A stretch of DNA of 33,498 nt, taken from positions 1 through 33,498 of IMG/VR virus record IMGVR_UViG_3300030116_003395. One strand, given 5' to 3'. A program made the translations under genes and the position numbers. The notes under the pieces are model-generated. The model was given only the letters and a program-made list of their open reading frames with translations, was not told the DNA's origin and did not search any database. Positions 7,888-16,207 of the stretch are shown one piece after another (position 1 is the stretch's first letter; each line of letters begins with the position of its first letter). The DNA comes from a virus.

Positions 7888-8702
7888 AGAATAAAGAGTG
7901 GAAGTCAATAACAGATCCAATCTTCACAGATGAAGTTGAGGGCAAAGTAGAGGCAGTATTTTCTGTATTTAATACAGTTGATTCAGACGGCGATGTTGTA
8001 TTACCTAAATCAATTAAAAGTGGATATGGCGACAAAGGTGTTGCTATGGTTTGGGGACACGACTGGAAAGACGTTATCGGTAGAGGCGAAATAGTTCAAG
8101 ATAACGATAAAGCCGTATTCAAAGGTCAATTTATAATGGACACAGAAAGAGGTCGTGAAGCTTATAACACAGTCAAAGCTATGGGCGATCTACAACAATG
8201 GTCTTTTGGCTACGAAGTATTAGACAGCGAAAATGGTGTTTTCAAGAAAGACGGCGAAGCAGAAGTTGATGTAAGATATTTGAAAAATCTTAAAGTATGG
8301 GAAGTATCGCCGGTATTGGTTGGGGCTAATCAAGAAACTTATACCCTAGCTGTTAAAGAGGATAAAGAAGAAGAAAAAGAAATTAAACTTCAACAAACCG
8401 ACAAAAAGGGAAAAAGATTTACTGATGAAATAGCTGAAGTGCTTAACGCTTTAGTATCAGTGACAAACAGGGCTAAGGAGCTTACTGCCTTACGCTTACA
8501 GAAAAACAAAATGTTGAGTAAAGAATCAACAGAAGCTTTATCAACACTTGCTGATGAGATCCAAGAAGTCTATAACGATATAGATGAAATGCTTACTCAA
8601 GCGAGTGTAGAAGTTGAAGTGGAAGAAAACGTTGAAGCTTACGATACATTGAAAAGAACACAAGAGATCTTAACAGAATCTGTTGAGGTCACAGAAAGGT
8701 AA
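7884..8702 (+). CDS. HK97-type prohead maturation protease
   Basis: Serine protease of the herpesvirus-assemblin fold that cleaves the capsid scaffold domain after prohead assembly. Catalytic candidates are His59 in WGHDW and Ser107 in QWSFGYEV, with the family motif EVSPV at 140-144. After residue about 155 the protein continues into a long charged helical tail that may act in scaffolding and be self-cleaved. ATG 7884 is preferred (AAAGGAAAGT upstream, ATGA overlap with the MuF gene) over a TTG 13 codons earlier. It directly precedes the major capsid gene. Confidence 0.93.
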   Translation: MKNKEWKSITDPIFTDEVEGKVEAVFSVFNTVDSDGDVVLPKSIKSGYGDKGVAMVWGHDWKDVIGRGEIVQDNDKAVFKGQFIMDTERGREAYNTVKAMGDLQQWSFGYEVLDSENGVFKKDGEAEVDVRYLKNLKVWEVSPVLVGANQETYTLAVKEDKEEEKEIKLQQTDKKGKRFTDEIAEVLNALVSVTNRAKELTALRLQKNKMLSKESTEALSTLADEIQEVYNDIDEMLTQASVEVEVEENVEAYDTLKRTQEILTESVEVTER

Positions 8703-8704
8703 TA

Positions 8705-9967
8705 ATGGCTGATATAAAGACTATGGAGGCTGAATTACACGAGCTTAGAGAAAATACTCTTTCTGAATTTAAAGAAGTAAATCCAGCACAAATGGATGCT
8801 CAAAAATTAGAAGAGTGGAATTCTAGAAATGAAAAGATGTCTGAACTTGTTAAATCTATTAAAGAGGCAAAGAAGTTCGAGTCTGAAAAGGCTGACATTG
8901 AATCTGAATTGGAAAAAGGTAATGCAGTAGAGCCTAAAGCTATTCACGGCGAAAGCAAAGAAGCTCCACGCACACTTGGACAAGAATTAATCGAATCCAA
9001 AGCTTACAAATCTTTTATGCAAGACGGCATTAAAAATGTTTCATCTGAGCTTAAATTCAATCCTTCAATGGAATTTAAAACAACTTTGACAGAAACCGGT
9101 TATCCACCTGCAGTCACAAGAAGCGATCTTGTTGTGCCTACAGCAGTTAGAGATCCGCAAACAGTCTTAGATTTAATTGATACCATTACAACAGATACTT
9201 ACCAATATAAGTATCTTGAAGAAACAACTTTCACTAATAACTCATCAGCAACTGCTGAGGGATCTGCACTAGGCGAAAACGCTTTGGCTTTCACAGAAAA
9301 GACAGAGAATATTCGTAAAATTGGTGCTTTCCTACCAGTGACTGAAGAATTGTTAGCAGACGTTTCTGCTGTGCAAGGGTATCTTGACTCAAGATTAAGA
9401 ACTATGGTTAATCTTGCAGTGACAGATCAAATTATAGCTGGTGGCGGAGTCGCACCTAATTTGACTGGTATTCTTAATGCTACTGGAATAAATACTTTCG
9501 CTTATGGCGGATATTCCGGCGGTCTAAAAAGAATAGGTCAAATTTATGAAGCAATCACAGAAATACAAAAAGATAGCTTCTTAAATCCGGATGCAATAAT
9601 AATGCACCCAAGCGACTGGTATCAAGTTGTCACAGAAGTAGCCGACACTTCAGGAACATCTGGAGCTGGATTCACACAAACACAACCTCTCTTTATTGGA
9701 GCAGGTCAATTTGGTGGAGCAGTTGGACAAACCCTTTGGGGACTTCCAGTAGTATTAGATACTACAAGACCAGCAGGAACTGCAATTGTTGGTGTATTCG
9801 GTGGCGGTCAAGCAATTCATATTGTCGCAAGACAGGGTATGGAAATTGCTATGTCTGATTCACACGATGCAAACTTCACAAAAGATATTATGGTTATGAA
9901 AGCAACAGTAAGACTAGGTCTTCCGATCTATCGAGCAAGTGCTTTCTGTTCAATTACAGGTTTATAA
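8705..9967 (+). CDS. Major capsid protein, HK97 fold
   Basis: Shell protein of the icosahedral head. Residues 1 to about 90 form a charged coiled-coil delta domain expected to act as internal scaffold and be cut off by the upstream protease. The mature part has the usual HK97 signatures: the P-rich loop (TAVRDPQTVLDLI), ENIRKIGAFLPVTEELLADV spine region, and the C-terminal DIMVMKATVRLG strand. Length 420 aa is typical. AAAGGTAATAATG supplies the ribosome binding site. This should be the most abundant virion protein. Confidence 0.95.
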   Translation: MADIKTMEAELHELRENTLSEFKEVNPAQMDAQKLEEWNSRNEKMSELVKSIKEAKKFESEKADIESELEKGNAVEPKAIHGESKEAPRTLGQELIESKAYKSFMQDGIKNVSSELKFNPSMEFKTTLTETGYPPAVTRSDLVVPTAVRDPQTVLDLIDTITTDTYQYKYLEETTFTNNSSATAEGSALGENALAFTEKTENIRKIGAFLPVTEELLADVSAVQGYLDSRLRTMVNLAVTDQIIAGGGVAPNLTGILNATGINTFAYGGYSGGLKRIGQIYEAITEIQKDSFLNPDAIIMHPSDWYQVVTEVADTSGTSGAGFTQTQPLFIGAGQFGGAVGQTLWGLPVVLDTTRPAGTAIVGVFGGGQAIHIVARQGMEIAMSDSHDANFTKDIMVMKATVRLGLPIYRASAFCSITGL

Positions 9968-9984
9968 ATCTGTTATGGTTATGT

Positions 9985-10016
9985 CGCACTCGAGCTACGC
10001 AAGTAATTCGAGTGTG
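9985..10016 (+). promoter_or_regulatory. Hairpin in the major capsid 3' untranslated region
   Basis: CACTCGA at 9987-9993 pairs with TCGAGTG at 10008-10014, extendable by a G.U and a C-G pair to nine pairs, with a 14-base loop. No T-run follows, so it is more likely an mRNA stabiliser, processing site or partial attenuator that keeps capsid mRNA high than an intrinsic terminator. Confidence 0.45.
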
Positions 10017-10037
10017 CATAATCTAGGAAAGGAAAAT

Positions 10038-10232
10038 ATGTTTATAGTTAAGAAAGATGCTTGGATGAACGAAGCAGGCGAAGTTAAAGAGTCTGCCGAT
10101 GAACTTCCAAAGGGTTGGAAAAAGGGTAAATTAGTGGCTAGAAAAGGTCAAGAAATTACTGACGCCCAAGCTAAAGAGTGGGGTTTAAACAAAGCATCTA
10201 CAAAAGCAAAAGCACCTAAAGAAAATAAGTAA
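10038..10232 (+). CDS. Small head-region protein, 64 aa
   Basis: Not assigned to a family. Lysine-rich with GWKKGKLVARKGQEITDAQA, reminiscent of short proteins between capsid and connector genes in many siphophages. ATG 10038 follows GGAAAGGAAAAT, a strong ribosome binding site; an upstream extension to 9939 would run through the hairpin and is rejected. Confidence 0.7.
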   Translation: MFIVKKDAWMNEAGEVKESADELPKGWKKGKLVARKGQEITDAQAKEWGLNKASTKAKAPKENK

Positions 10233-10236
10233 GTAA

Positions 10237-10875
10237 ATGTCACACGCCGGTTATGTATCTACTGCCGATCTTAAAAACTACATAGGGCTTACCGGATCTG
10301 GACAAGATACAAATATTTCTAATGCAATTCAATCAGCTTCACGACAAATAGATCGTATTTGTGGTCGCCGTTTTTTTCAAGACGCTACCGCTAACGCAAA
10401 AACTTTTACACCAAAGAGTAATCTATTTCTTGAAACACCGGACATAAGTACGACTACCGGCTTAATTGTCAAACTAGATACTACTGATAATGGCTCTTAT
10501 GATAAGACACTGACAATTGACACTGATTTTATCGTAATGCCTACAAATCCAAGAGTGCTTGGAAGCGGAGCAGGTGAACACGAGCCTTACACAGAGATAA
10601 GGATATTAAATACAAGAAGCTCAGAAAGGTTTGATCCGGATATTATTAACAATGTTCAAATCACTGCTAAATTTGGATTCGCTATTATTCCGGAAGATAT
10701 TAAACAAGCAACCTTAATACAGGGACTTAGATTATTTAAAAGAAAAGATACACCATTTAACGTATTTGGAAACGAAACAACAGGAACGATAGAGTTGTTT
10801 AATAAATTTGATCCAGACGCTATGTCTTTATTAAAGAACTTTAGACGCTTAAATCTTGTTGGCGAACTTACTTAA
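10237..10875 (+). CDS. Head-tail connector (HK97 gp6-like)
   Basis: Expected to form the adaptor ring below the portal. Starts MSHAGYVSTADLKNYIG and shows the connector-type first helices (NAIQSASRQIDRICGRRF), then a beta-rich insert and C-terminal helices (IKQATLIQGLRLFKRKD). 212 aa is normal for this family. Position right after the capsid gene and before the gp10-like gene supports the call. The stop overlaps the next ATG. Confidence 0.8.
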   Translation: MSHAGYVSTADLKNYIGLTGSGQDTNISNAIQSASRQIDRICGRRFFQDATANAKTFTPKSNLFLETPDISTTTGLIVKLDTTDNGSYDKTLTIDTDFIVMPTNPRVLGSGAGEHEPYTEIRILNTRSSERFDPDIINNVQITAKFGFAIIPEDIKQATLIQGLRLFKRKDTPFNVFGNETTGTIELFNKFDPDAMSLLKNFRRLNLVGELT

Positions 10876-11405
10876 TGGCTAATACACAAGTAGAGATAAA
10901 GGGTGTTGATAAACTCAAAAGAAGATTAGATCTTGCTGGATTAACTGCTTTACCAATAAGGCAATTTATGAGAGCAACAGGGGCAGTTTTAAGAGATAGT
11001 GCTAAAGATAACGCACCAGAGTTTAGCGGATCTCTCAAAAGCAGTATTCACGTTCAACGTATTAAAGCAAAAGGAAGATTACCGCATAGCGTTAAAATCT
11101 ATTCAAGTAGATCTTATGCAAAATATGTTCACGGCGATCCTAAAAAGTCTGGAAGATTAAAACTAACAGAGCCATACACAAGATCTGTTCCACATTACCC
11201 ACCAATTAAAGCACTAAAACCTTGGAGTGAAGCAAAAGGTCTTAATCCTTATGCTGTTCAAAGATCTATTGGAAAGAAAGGAACACCGCTTGTACCATTT
11301 TTCTTAATAGCTATGAAAGAAACAAAAGCAGAAAGGGCATTATTATTACAATCAACAACGAAAATGATCGAAGCAAAATGGAAAGCAGGTAAAATACGTG
11401 GCTAG
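10875..11405 (+). CDS. HK97 gp10-like neck/tail completion protein
   Basis: Probable stopper or tail-completion protein. Family hallmarks are an N-terminal KGVDKLKRRLD stretch, RDSAKDNAPEFSGSLKSSI (residues about 37-55) and a YAKYVHGDP motif (72-80), typical of the HK97-gp10 family. The HYPPIKALKPWSEAKGL segment is also frequent in this family. 176 aa is normal. TAATG overlap upstream and 8-bp overlap with the next gene. Confidence 0.85.
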   Translation: MANTQVEIKGVDKLKRRLDLAGLTALPIRQFMRATGAVLRDSAKDNAPEFSGSLKSSIHVQRIKAKGRLPHSVKIYSSRSYAKYVHGDPKKSGRLKLTEPYTRSVPHYPPIKALKPWSEAKGLNPYAVQRSIGKKGTPLVPFFLIAMKETKAERALLLQSTTKMIEAKWKAGKIRG

Positions 11406-11805
11406 TTTAACTTCTATTAGAAATGGTATTGGATCTAATCTTACTGCTATTACAACAATTACTGTTTCTAACTTTGTTCCGGATTCAATTGAGCCACCAA
11501 CCGCAGTTGTAGGCGTAGTGGATCTTATTGAGTTTGATACAACAATACAAAGAGGGGCAGATCGTTATGAGATACCGGTATTCATTTATGTATCAAGAGT
11601 TGATGCTCAAGATAGCCAAGAAACCTTAGACTCTTTCCTAGCTTCAACCGGATCTTCAAGTATAAAGGCAAAGATAGAAAGTGATACTACATTAGGCGGT
11701 GCTTGTCAATCTTTGAGAGTAGTTGAGGCGAAAGACGTTGGCGTGTATAATGTAAATAACATCGACTACTTAGGAGTTGAATTTATGATAGAGGTAATAG
11801 CGTAA
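11398..11805 (+). CDS. Tail terminator-like protein
   Basis: Position (after gp10-like, before the tail tube), size (135 aa) and the beta-alpha composition with a conserved middle (DRYEIPVFIYVSRVDAQDSQ) fit the tail terminator that caps the tube and docks it to the head. GTG start at 11398 overlaps the previous gene; the stop overlaps the following ATG. Assignment rests on synteny more than on motifs. Confidence 0.7.
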   Translation: MASLTSIRNGIGSNLTAITTITVSNFVPDSIEPPTAVVGVVDLIEFDTTIQRGADRYEIPVFIYVSRVDAQDSQETLDSFLASTGSSSIKAKIESDTTLGGACQSLRVVEAKDVGVYNVNNIDYLGVEFMIEVIA

Positions 11806-12008
11806 TGAATTTTATAGTGAAAATAGGATTTGACACAGAGAAAGAAAGATTTGAAGTGGGCGATCCTATTAGTAAAGAACAGTTGAAAGAAAAGGACTGG
11901 AAAGAGCTTCTTGAAATGGGCGTTATTGGTAAGAAAGATCCAGTGAAAGAATTAAAAAAAGAAGTTAAAAAGGTCAAAACCAAGCAAGAGAAATCAAAGG
12001 AGTTATAA
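11805..12008 (+). CDS. Small lysine-rich protein, 67 aa
   Basis: Not recognised. A short beta N-terminus (MNFIVKIGF) and VGDPISKEQLK are followed by a Lys/Glu-rich helical tail. It sits between tail terminator and tube genes, where many phages have short accessory structural proteins. Coupled starts on both sides (TAATG). Confidence 0.65.
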   Translation: MNFIVKIGFDTEKERFEVGDPISKEQLKEKDWKELLEMGVIGKKDPVKELKKEVKKVKTKQEKSKEL

Positions 12009-12085
12009 TGGGCTATGGTATGGGGCGTTCAGGTGGCAACACAAGGCGTAGAAGAAGAAGAAGGACAGGTAGAGGTAAAAAGTAA
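12008..12085 (+). CDS. 25-aa arginine-rich peptide
   Basis: ATG overlaps the preceding stop, with AAAGGAG just upstream, and the next gene starts directly after its stop. After a Gly-rich start it contains seven consecutive arginines and a basic end (GRGKK). Possibly a nucleic-acid-binding or charge-neutralising virion peptide; function unknown. Confidence 0.5.
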   Translation: MGYGMGRSGGNTRRRRRRRTGRGKK

Positions 12086-12799
12086 ATGGCTTTTGTTCAC
12101 GGAAAAGACACTAAAGTATTTTTCAATAATAATGATTTTGGACAGTATTTTAATCAAATAGACTTTAATAGAACTTCTGATGTAGCGGAAACAACTGCAT
12201 TTGGTAATTCTAATAAAACTTATATTTCTGGCGATAAGGACGGAACATTATCAATGGCGGGACTATTTGACGCTACCGCCGATGCAGTGCTTCAGCCGTT
12301 TCTTGGAAGCTCTACAAATACTAATGTTGTTGTTGGGCTAGACGGCATAACAGACGGCAAAAGCGTGATGTTCGGAGCTGGAGTTGTGACAAGTTATGGA
12401 CAATCCTCGCCAGTGGGCGACGTTGTTGGAACTTCTATTGATATGCAAAGTGATAATGGTTTTTTTAATGGATTAGTTTTAGATAATGCAACAATTACCG
12501 CAACAGGTAATTCTACTTCAACTGATAATTCAGCGTCTTCATCTAATGGTGGAGGAGCTTTCGCAATTGCAACAACTGTATCTGGATCTACTCCGGTTGC
12601 AACAGTAAAGATACAGCACTCTACAAATGACGCTACTTTTGTAGATTTAGTCACATTTACAAATTTCACTTCTGCTGGAGCACAAATAAGCGAAGTAGCA
12701 AGTGGAACAACAATAAATAGGTATCTCAGAGTAAATTATACGATTAGCGGATCTACACCTAGTTTCGCATTAATAGTTGGCTTTGGGCGTAATGGTTAA
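12086..12799 (+). CDS. Major tail tube protein, paralogue 1, with extra C-terminal domain
   Basis: Residues 1 to about 130 form the tube module, shared with the next gene: MAFVHGK start, ADVAETT, SNKTYISG, GLFDATADA and SSPVGDVVG. Residues about 135-237 add a beta-sandwich-like surface domain after a Ser/Asn-rich linker (KIQHSTNDATFVDLVTF, NRYLRVNYT), which would decorate the tail exterior. Such additions occur on tail tube proteins of many phages. It begins immediately after the Arg-rich peptide gene. Which of the two paralogues builds most of the tube is unknown. Confidence 0.82.
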   Translation: MAFVHGKDTKVFFNNNDFGQYFNQIDFNRTSDVAETTAFGNSNKTYISGDKDGTLSMAGLFDATADAVLQPFLGSSTNTNVVVGLDGITDGKSVMFGAGVVTSYGQSSPVGDVVGTSIDMQSDNGFFNGLVLDNATITATGNSTSTDNSASSSNGGGAFAIATTVSGSTPVATVKIQHSTNDATFVDLVTFTNFTSAGAQISEVASGTTINRYLRVNYTISGSTPSFALIVGFGRNG

Positions 12800-12813
12800 G
12801 AAAGGATAATATT

Positions 12814-13224
12814 ATGGCATTTGTTCACGGAAAAAGCTCTGTCTTTAAACTTGATAATTCAGGTGGATCTTTGACAGACATTTCAAGCTTTGTTAATAAT
12901 GTTGACTTTCCAGAAACTGCAGACGTTGCTGAAACAAGCACTCTTGGTTCAAGTAATAAATCTTATATAGCAGGATTAAAGGACGCGACAATTTCGTTGA
13001 GTGGACTTTTTGACGCTACTGTAGATGCAATACTTGGAGCAGTCATTGGGCAAAGTGCTACTTTGTCTTTTGAATATTCACCAGAAGGAACTGCGAGTGG
13101 AAAGGTTAAATACACAGGCGAGTGTATATTAACTTCTTACTCATTAAGCTCCCCAGTTGGCGATGTCGTTGGTTATTCAGCAGATCTACAAGTTTCCGGA
13201 GCAGTCACAAGAGGAACACACTAA
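12814..13224 (+). CDS. Tail tube protein, paralogue 2
   Basis: 136-aa protein made of the tube module alone, clearly homologous to the gene before it (MAFVHGK, ADVAETSTLGSSNKSYI, GLFDATVDAILG, SSPVGDVVG). It lacks the C-terminal surface domain. AAGAAAGGATAATATT gives a strong ribosome binding site. It may be a second tube subunit or a specialised ring at one tail end. Confidence 0.8.
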   Translation: MAFVHGKSSVFKLDNSGGSLTDISSFVNNVDFPETADVAETSTLGSSNKSYIAGLKDATISLSGLFDATVDAILGAVIGQSATLSFEYSPEGTASGKVKYTGECILTSYSLSSPVGDVVGYSADLQVSGAVTRGTH

Positions 13225-13240
13225 ATCTAAAGGAGTAAAA

Positions 13241-13588
13241 ATGAGTGAAAAAAACAGGTTGTCTTTAGATGATCTAATTGCATTACCAAACGTGCAAGAG
13301 GAAGAAGTCTTTATTCCACAATGGAATAAAAGTATTTTGGTGCGTGGTATCTCAAAAGCTACTCAAGTTAAATTAGGAAGATTATTGCAAGACGATAATA
13401 AAGACGCTTTTGATTATCAAAAAGCTTTATTAAAAGAAAGTGTTGTAGATCCTAAATTAGATGATGACGCTATTGATATTCTTTATCAAAAAGAAAGCAC
13501 TATTGTTGATTTAATATTTGTAAAGCTTAATGAGATAAACGGACTCGGAGGTATCGGCACAGACGCCGAAGAATTTCCGGAAGAATAG
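13241..13588 (+). CDS. Tail assembly chaperone, short form (gpG-like)
   Basis: Chaperone that coats the tape measure protein during tail assembly. 115 aa, acidic, located directly before the tape measure gene as in lambda-like tails. Start ATG 13241 follows AAAGGAG with ideal spacing; an in-frame extension to 13157 overlaps the tube gene and is rejected. The gene ends TTT CCG GAA GAA TAG, and a second open frame (+1) runs on to the tape measure start, so a longer fusion product is expected. Confidence 0.8.
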   Translation: MSEKNRLSLDDLIALPNVQEEEVFIPQWNKSILVRGISKATQVKLGRLLQDDNKDAFDYQKALLKESVVDPKLDDDAIDILYQKESTIVDLIFVKLNEINGLGGIGTDAEEFPEE

Positions 13589-13772
13589 CGATCTTGCATT
13601 CCAATTCAAATTAGCTAGAGAGTTAGGTTTAACTGTTGGCGAATTACAACAGAAGATGTCCGTGCTAGAATATCAACAATGGATAGGATTTTATCTTTGG
13701 GAAAAAGAAGAAAGAGATAAAGTCCAAGCAATAGCAGAAGCAGAGGCAAAGAAGAAAAAGAATAGAATATAA
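13539..13772 (+). CDS. Tail assembly chaperone, frameshift extension (gpT-like)
   Basis: Open in the +1 frame relative to the short chaperone, from just after a stop at 13536-13538 to TAA 13770-13772, with no good start codon of its own. After the shift it reads LAFQFKLARELGLTVGELQQ and MSVLEYQQWIGFYLWE, the classic gpT pattern (A..LG.tv.EL...MS..E...W), then a charged Lys/Glu tail. The fusion would be about 176 aa. Its stop overlaps the tape measure ATG (TAATG), as expected for a coupled chaperone. Confidence 0.75.
   Translation, partial: TDSEVSAQTPKNFRKNSDLAFQFKLARELGLTVGELQQKMSVLEYQQWIGFYLWEKEERDKVQAIAEAEAKKKKNRI
13574..13577 (+). promoter_or_regulatory. Candidate +1 programmed frameshift site (TTT C)
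   Basis: In the 49-nt window where both chaperone frames are open, TTT (Phe, 13574-13576) is followed by C, so one-base forward slippage re-pairs the same tRNA-Phe on TTC. The next codon is CCG in frame 0 and CGG in the new frame. No equally good -1 site would reach the extension frame; a -2 shift nearby is the alternative. Confidence 0.55.
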
Positions 13773-16207
13773 TGGCAGTCGCAGATATATTTATAAGGAT
13801 AGTCACTAAAGGTGCTGAATTAGCAAGTAGCCAGATGAAAGGTCTTGGCGATTCTGCTGGAGGCACAACCGGTAAACTAGGAAAAATGTCCGGTCTTATG
13901 AAAGGGGCAGTTGCTGGTGGTTTAATTGCAATTGGTAAAGGTTTACAAGAAGCGGTTGGACAATTTATAAGCTTTGACGATGCTATGACACAATCGTTGG
14001 CGATTATGGACACAACAGTCGCACAACAACAAAAAATGGAAGAAACTGCATTAGCAGTATCAAGAACAACAAGAATATCAGCTGAAGATTCGGCTGAAGC
14101 TTTTTTCTTTCTAGCTTCGGCTGGTTTAGACGCTGAGCAATCTATTGAAGCTCTACCACAAGTTGCAAAATTCGCACAAGCCGGTATGTTCGATATGGCA
14201 ACAGCAACAGATCTTGCAACAGACGCCCAGAGTGCATTAGGTCTAGCAAGTGATGATGCACAAACCAACTTAGATAATTTAACTAGAGTGACAGACGTTT
14301 TAGTAAAAGCTAATACTTTGGCTAACGCTTCTGTTGAACAATTTTCTGAAGCTTTAACTAATAAGGCAGGATCGGCATTAAAAGTCACAAACAAATCAAT
14401 TGAAGAAGGAGTTGCAGTATTATCTGCATTAGCAGATCGTGGTGTCAAAGGAGCTGAAGCTGGAGAAAAATTAAATCAGATTTTAAGAGATATACCTAGA
14501 GCCACCGCAAAAAATAGCGAAGAATTCGCAAAACTAGGTTTGAATATGTTTGATACTGAGGGCAATATGAAAAACGTTGCGGATATTGTTGAAGAACTAG
14601 ATCGTGTTCTTGGACCAATGTCTGATGAATTAAAAGCTTCTACTTTAGACCAACTTGGATTAAACAGAGGTGTTGCAGACGCCGTAAAGATTTTAAGTGG
14701 TGCTGGTGATGAAATAAGAGCTTATGAAAAAGATCTTCTTGATGCTGGAGGAACAACAGACCAAGTCGCAAATAAACAAATGGATTCTCTAGGAGCACAA
14801 TTAGATCTTATGAAAAATAGTTTTATGGAATTAGGTATAAGAATAGGATCTTTAGTCGCAGAGCCATTAACTAAATTAATAAAAGGTACGACAAATATTA
14901 TTAATAGAATAGCTGACGCTGTTGAAGGATTTAAAAAGTTCAAAGAAGAAAACCAAAAGCTTTTCAACGTTATGTCGGATCTTCTCAAGCCATTTGGTTT
15001 GGTAGGTGGGCTATTCAAAATTTTCAAAAAAGATACTGAAGATGTTGCTGACGCTTTAGGCGATCTTGCTATGCAGTCGGAAAAAACTGCTGAAGAAATG
15101 GCTTTCGCAGAAGCAGTTGCAAGAGATATGGCTAATAATATACACGAACTAGATAGAGAAACTAGCACTTATCAAAAGACAGTAGAAGAAACCACAGATG
15201 AAGTTAAGGAATTAACAGAAGAAGAAATTAAGAAAGCAAAAGCGATGCAAGACAAAGCCCTACCGGCATTGAATAAAGTTATGAGTGCTTATAACAAATT
15301 AATGGATATTCAAAAAGAACAACAAGATTTATTAGCAGACGTTGGCGATGCAGAGGCAGACGTGACAGAAGCTCAAAACGAACTAGAAAAAGCTCAACAA
15401 GATGCTGAAAAGGCAGAGCAAAAAATGATAGACGCTAGAGAAGAAGCTTCTAAAGTCACATTAAAAGAAAAACTTGCAATTGCACAATTAAATGCCGAGA
15501 TCCAAAGATTAGAAGATACTGAAGAAAAGACAACAGTCACAGAGTTAAGACTTGCAATAGCTAAAGAAAAACTTATTGAATTAGAAAACGCTAAGACCGG
15601 AGCTACTGCTGAAAGCACTAGAGCAGAACAAGAATACGAAAGAGCTTTACAACAAGTTGAAAAAGCTGAGGAAAATTTAACTAAGACACAAGATCTATTA
15701 ACAGAAGCACAAAAAGAATATAACGATGCTATCGCTGAAACACCAGAGAATTTATTAGAGATAGCTCTTGCTAAGAAAGAACTAGATGACGCTATTGCAA
15801 ATGTCGAAAGTCTTGGAGTATTTGAAGAAGCCCTTAAACAATTAGTAGGTAATGCTGGTGGCGAATTAGCAAATCTACAAAGCTTCTTTGAAAATTTATT
15901 TAGCGGTGGTAATATTCCAAGCTTTACAGGAGGAGGTTTTACACCTACCGGAAACGGCAACAAGACTAATGATTCATCAACTAATGGTAGTGATGATACA
16001 GCAAAAGTTGTCACTTTGACTGCTGAAGAAATTGCAAGACAAAAAATATTAGATGACAGTAGGTTTACCGGTGGTTCAAGAAGCGGATCTGGTGTGACAA
16101 CAATTCTAAACTTACAAAATGAATTTAATATACAAAATAATGATCCAGAAGCAACTGCACAAGCAATAATACGAGCACAAAAGAACGGCGTAAAGGTTAT
16201 TTTGTAA
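13772..16207 (+). CDS. Tape measure protein
   Basis: Determines tail length and is ejected with the DNA. Features: a glycine-rich hydrophobic segment near residues 45-57, a conserved helical region of the phage tail tape-measure family (about 60-330; SAEDSAEAFFFLASAGL, TNKAGSALKVTNKSIEEGV), hydrophobic patches around 350-370, and a long coiled coil about 490-676 rich in Ala/Glu/Lys. 811 aa would correspond to a tail of roughly 120 nm by the usual 1.5 angstrom per residue rule. The C-terminal end is Gly/Ser/Asn-rich. No muramidase or peptidase motif was seen. Confidence 0.93.
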   Translation: MAVADIFIRIVTKGAELASSQMKGLGDSAGGTTGKLGKMSGLMKGAVAGGLIAIGKGLQEAVGQFISFDDAMTQSLAIMDTTVAQQQKMEETALAVSRTTRISAEDSAEAFFFLASAGLDAEQSIEALPQVAKFAQAGMFDMATATDLATDAQSALGLASDDAQTNLDNLTRVTDVLVKANTLANASVEQFSEALTNKAGSALKVTNKSIEEGVAVLSALADRGVKGAEAGEKLNQILRDIPRATAKNSEEFAKLGLNMFDTEGNMKNVADIVEELDRVLGPMSDELKASTLDQLGLNRGVADAVKILSGAGDEIRAYEKDLLDAGGTTDQVANKQMDSLGAQLDLMKNSFMELGIRIGSLVAEPLTKLIKGTTNIINRIADAVEGFKKFKEENQKLFNVMSDLLKPFGLVGGLFKIFKKDTEDVADALGDLAMQSEKTAEEMAFAEAVARDMANNIHELDRETSTYQKTVEETTDEVKELTEEEIKKAKAMQDKALPALNKVMSAYNKLMDIQKEQQDLLADVGDAEADVTEAQNELEKAQQDAEKAEQKMIDAREEASKVTLKEKLAIAQLNAEIQRLEDTEEKTTVTELRLAIAKEKLIELENAKTGATAESTRAEQEYERALQQVEKAEENLTKTQDLLTEAQKEYNDAIAETPENLLEIALAKKELDDAIANVESLGVFEEALKQLVGNAGGELANLQSFFENLFSGGNIPSFTGGGFTPTGNGNKTNDSSTNGSDDTAKVVTLTAEEIARQKILDDSRFTGGSRSGSGVTTILNLQNEFNIQNNDPEATAQAIIRAQKNGVKVIL

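Noticed and set aside
9939-10037. N-terminal extension of the 64-aa gene after the capsid gene
   Set aside because: It would overlap the capsid gene and pass through a hairpin; the ATG at 10038 has an excellent ribosome binding site.
13615-14448. Long minus-strand open frame (277 codons) opposite chaperone and tape measure genes
   Set aside because: It is the reverse shadow of a strongly supported plus-strand gene, has low-complexity Ala/Ser/Val content and no ribosome binding site or family resemblance. The same applies to 14722-15168, 15394-16014 and 17097-17438.
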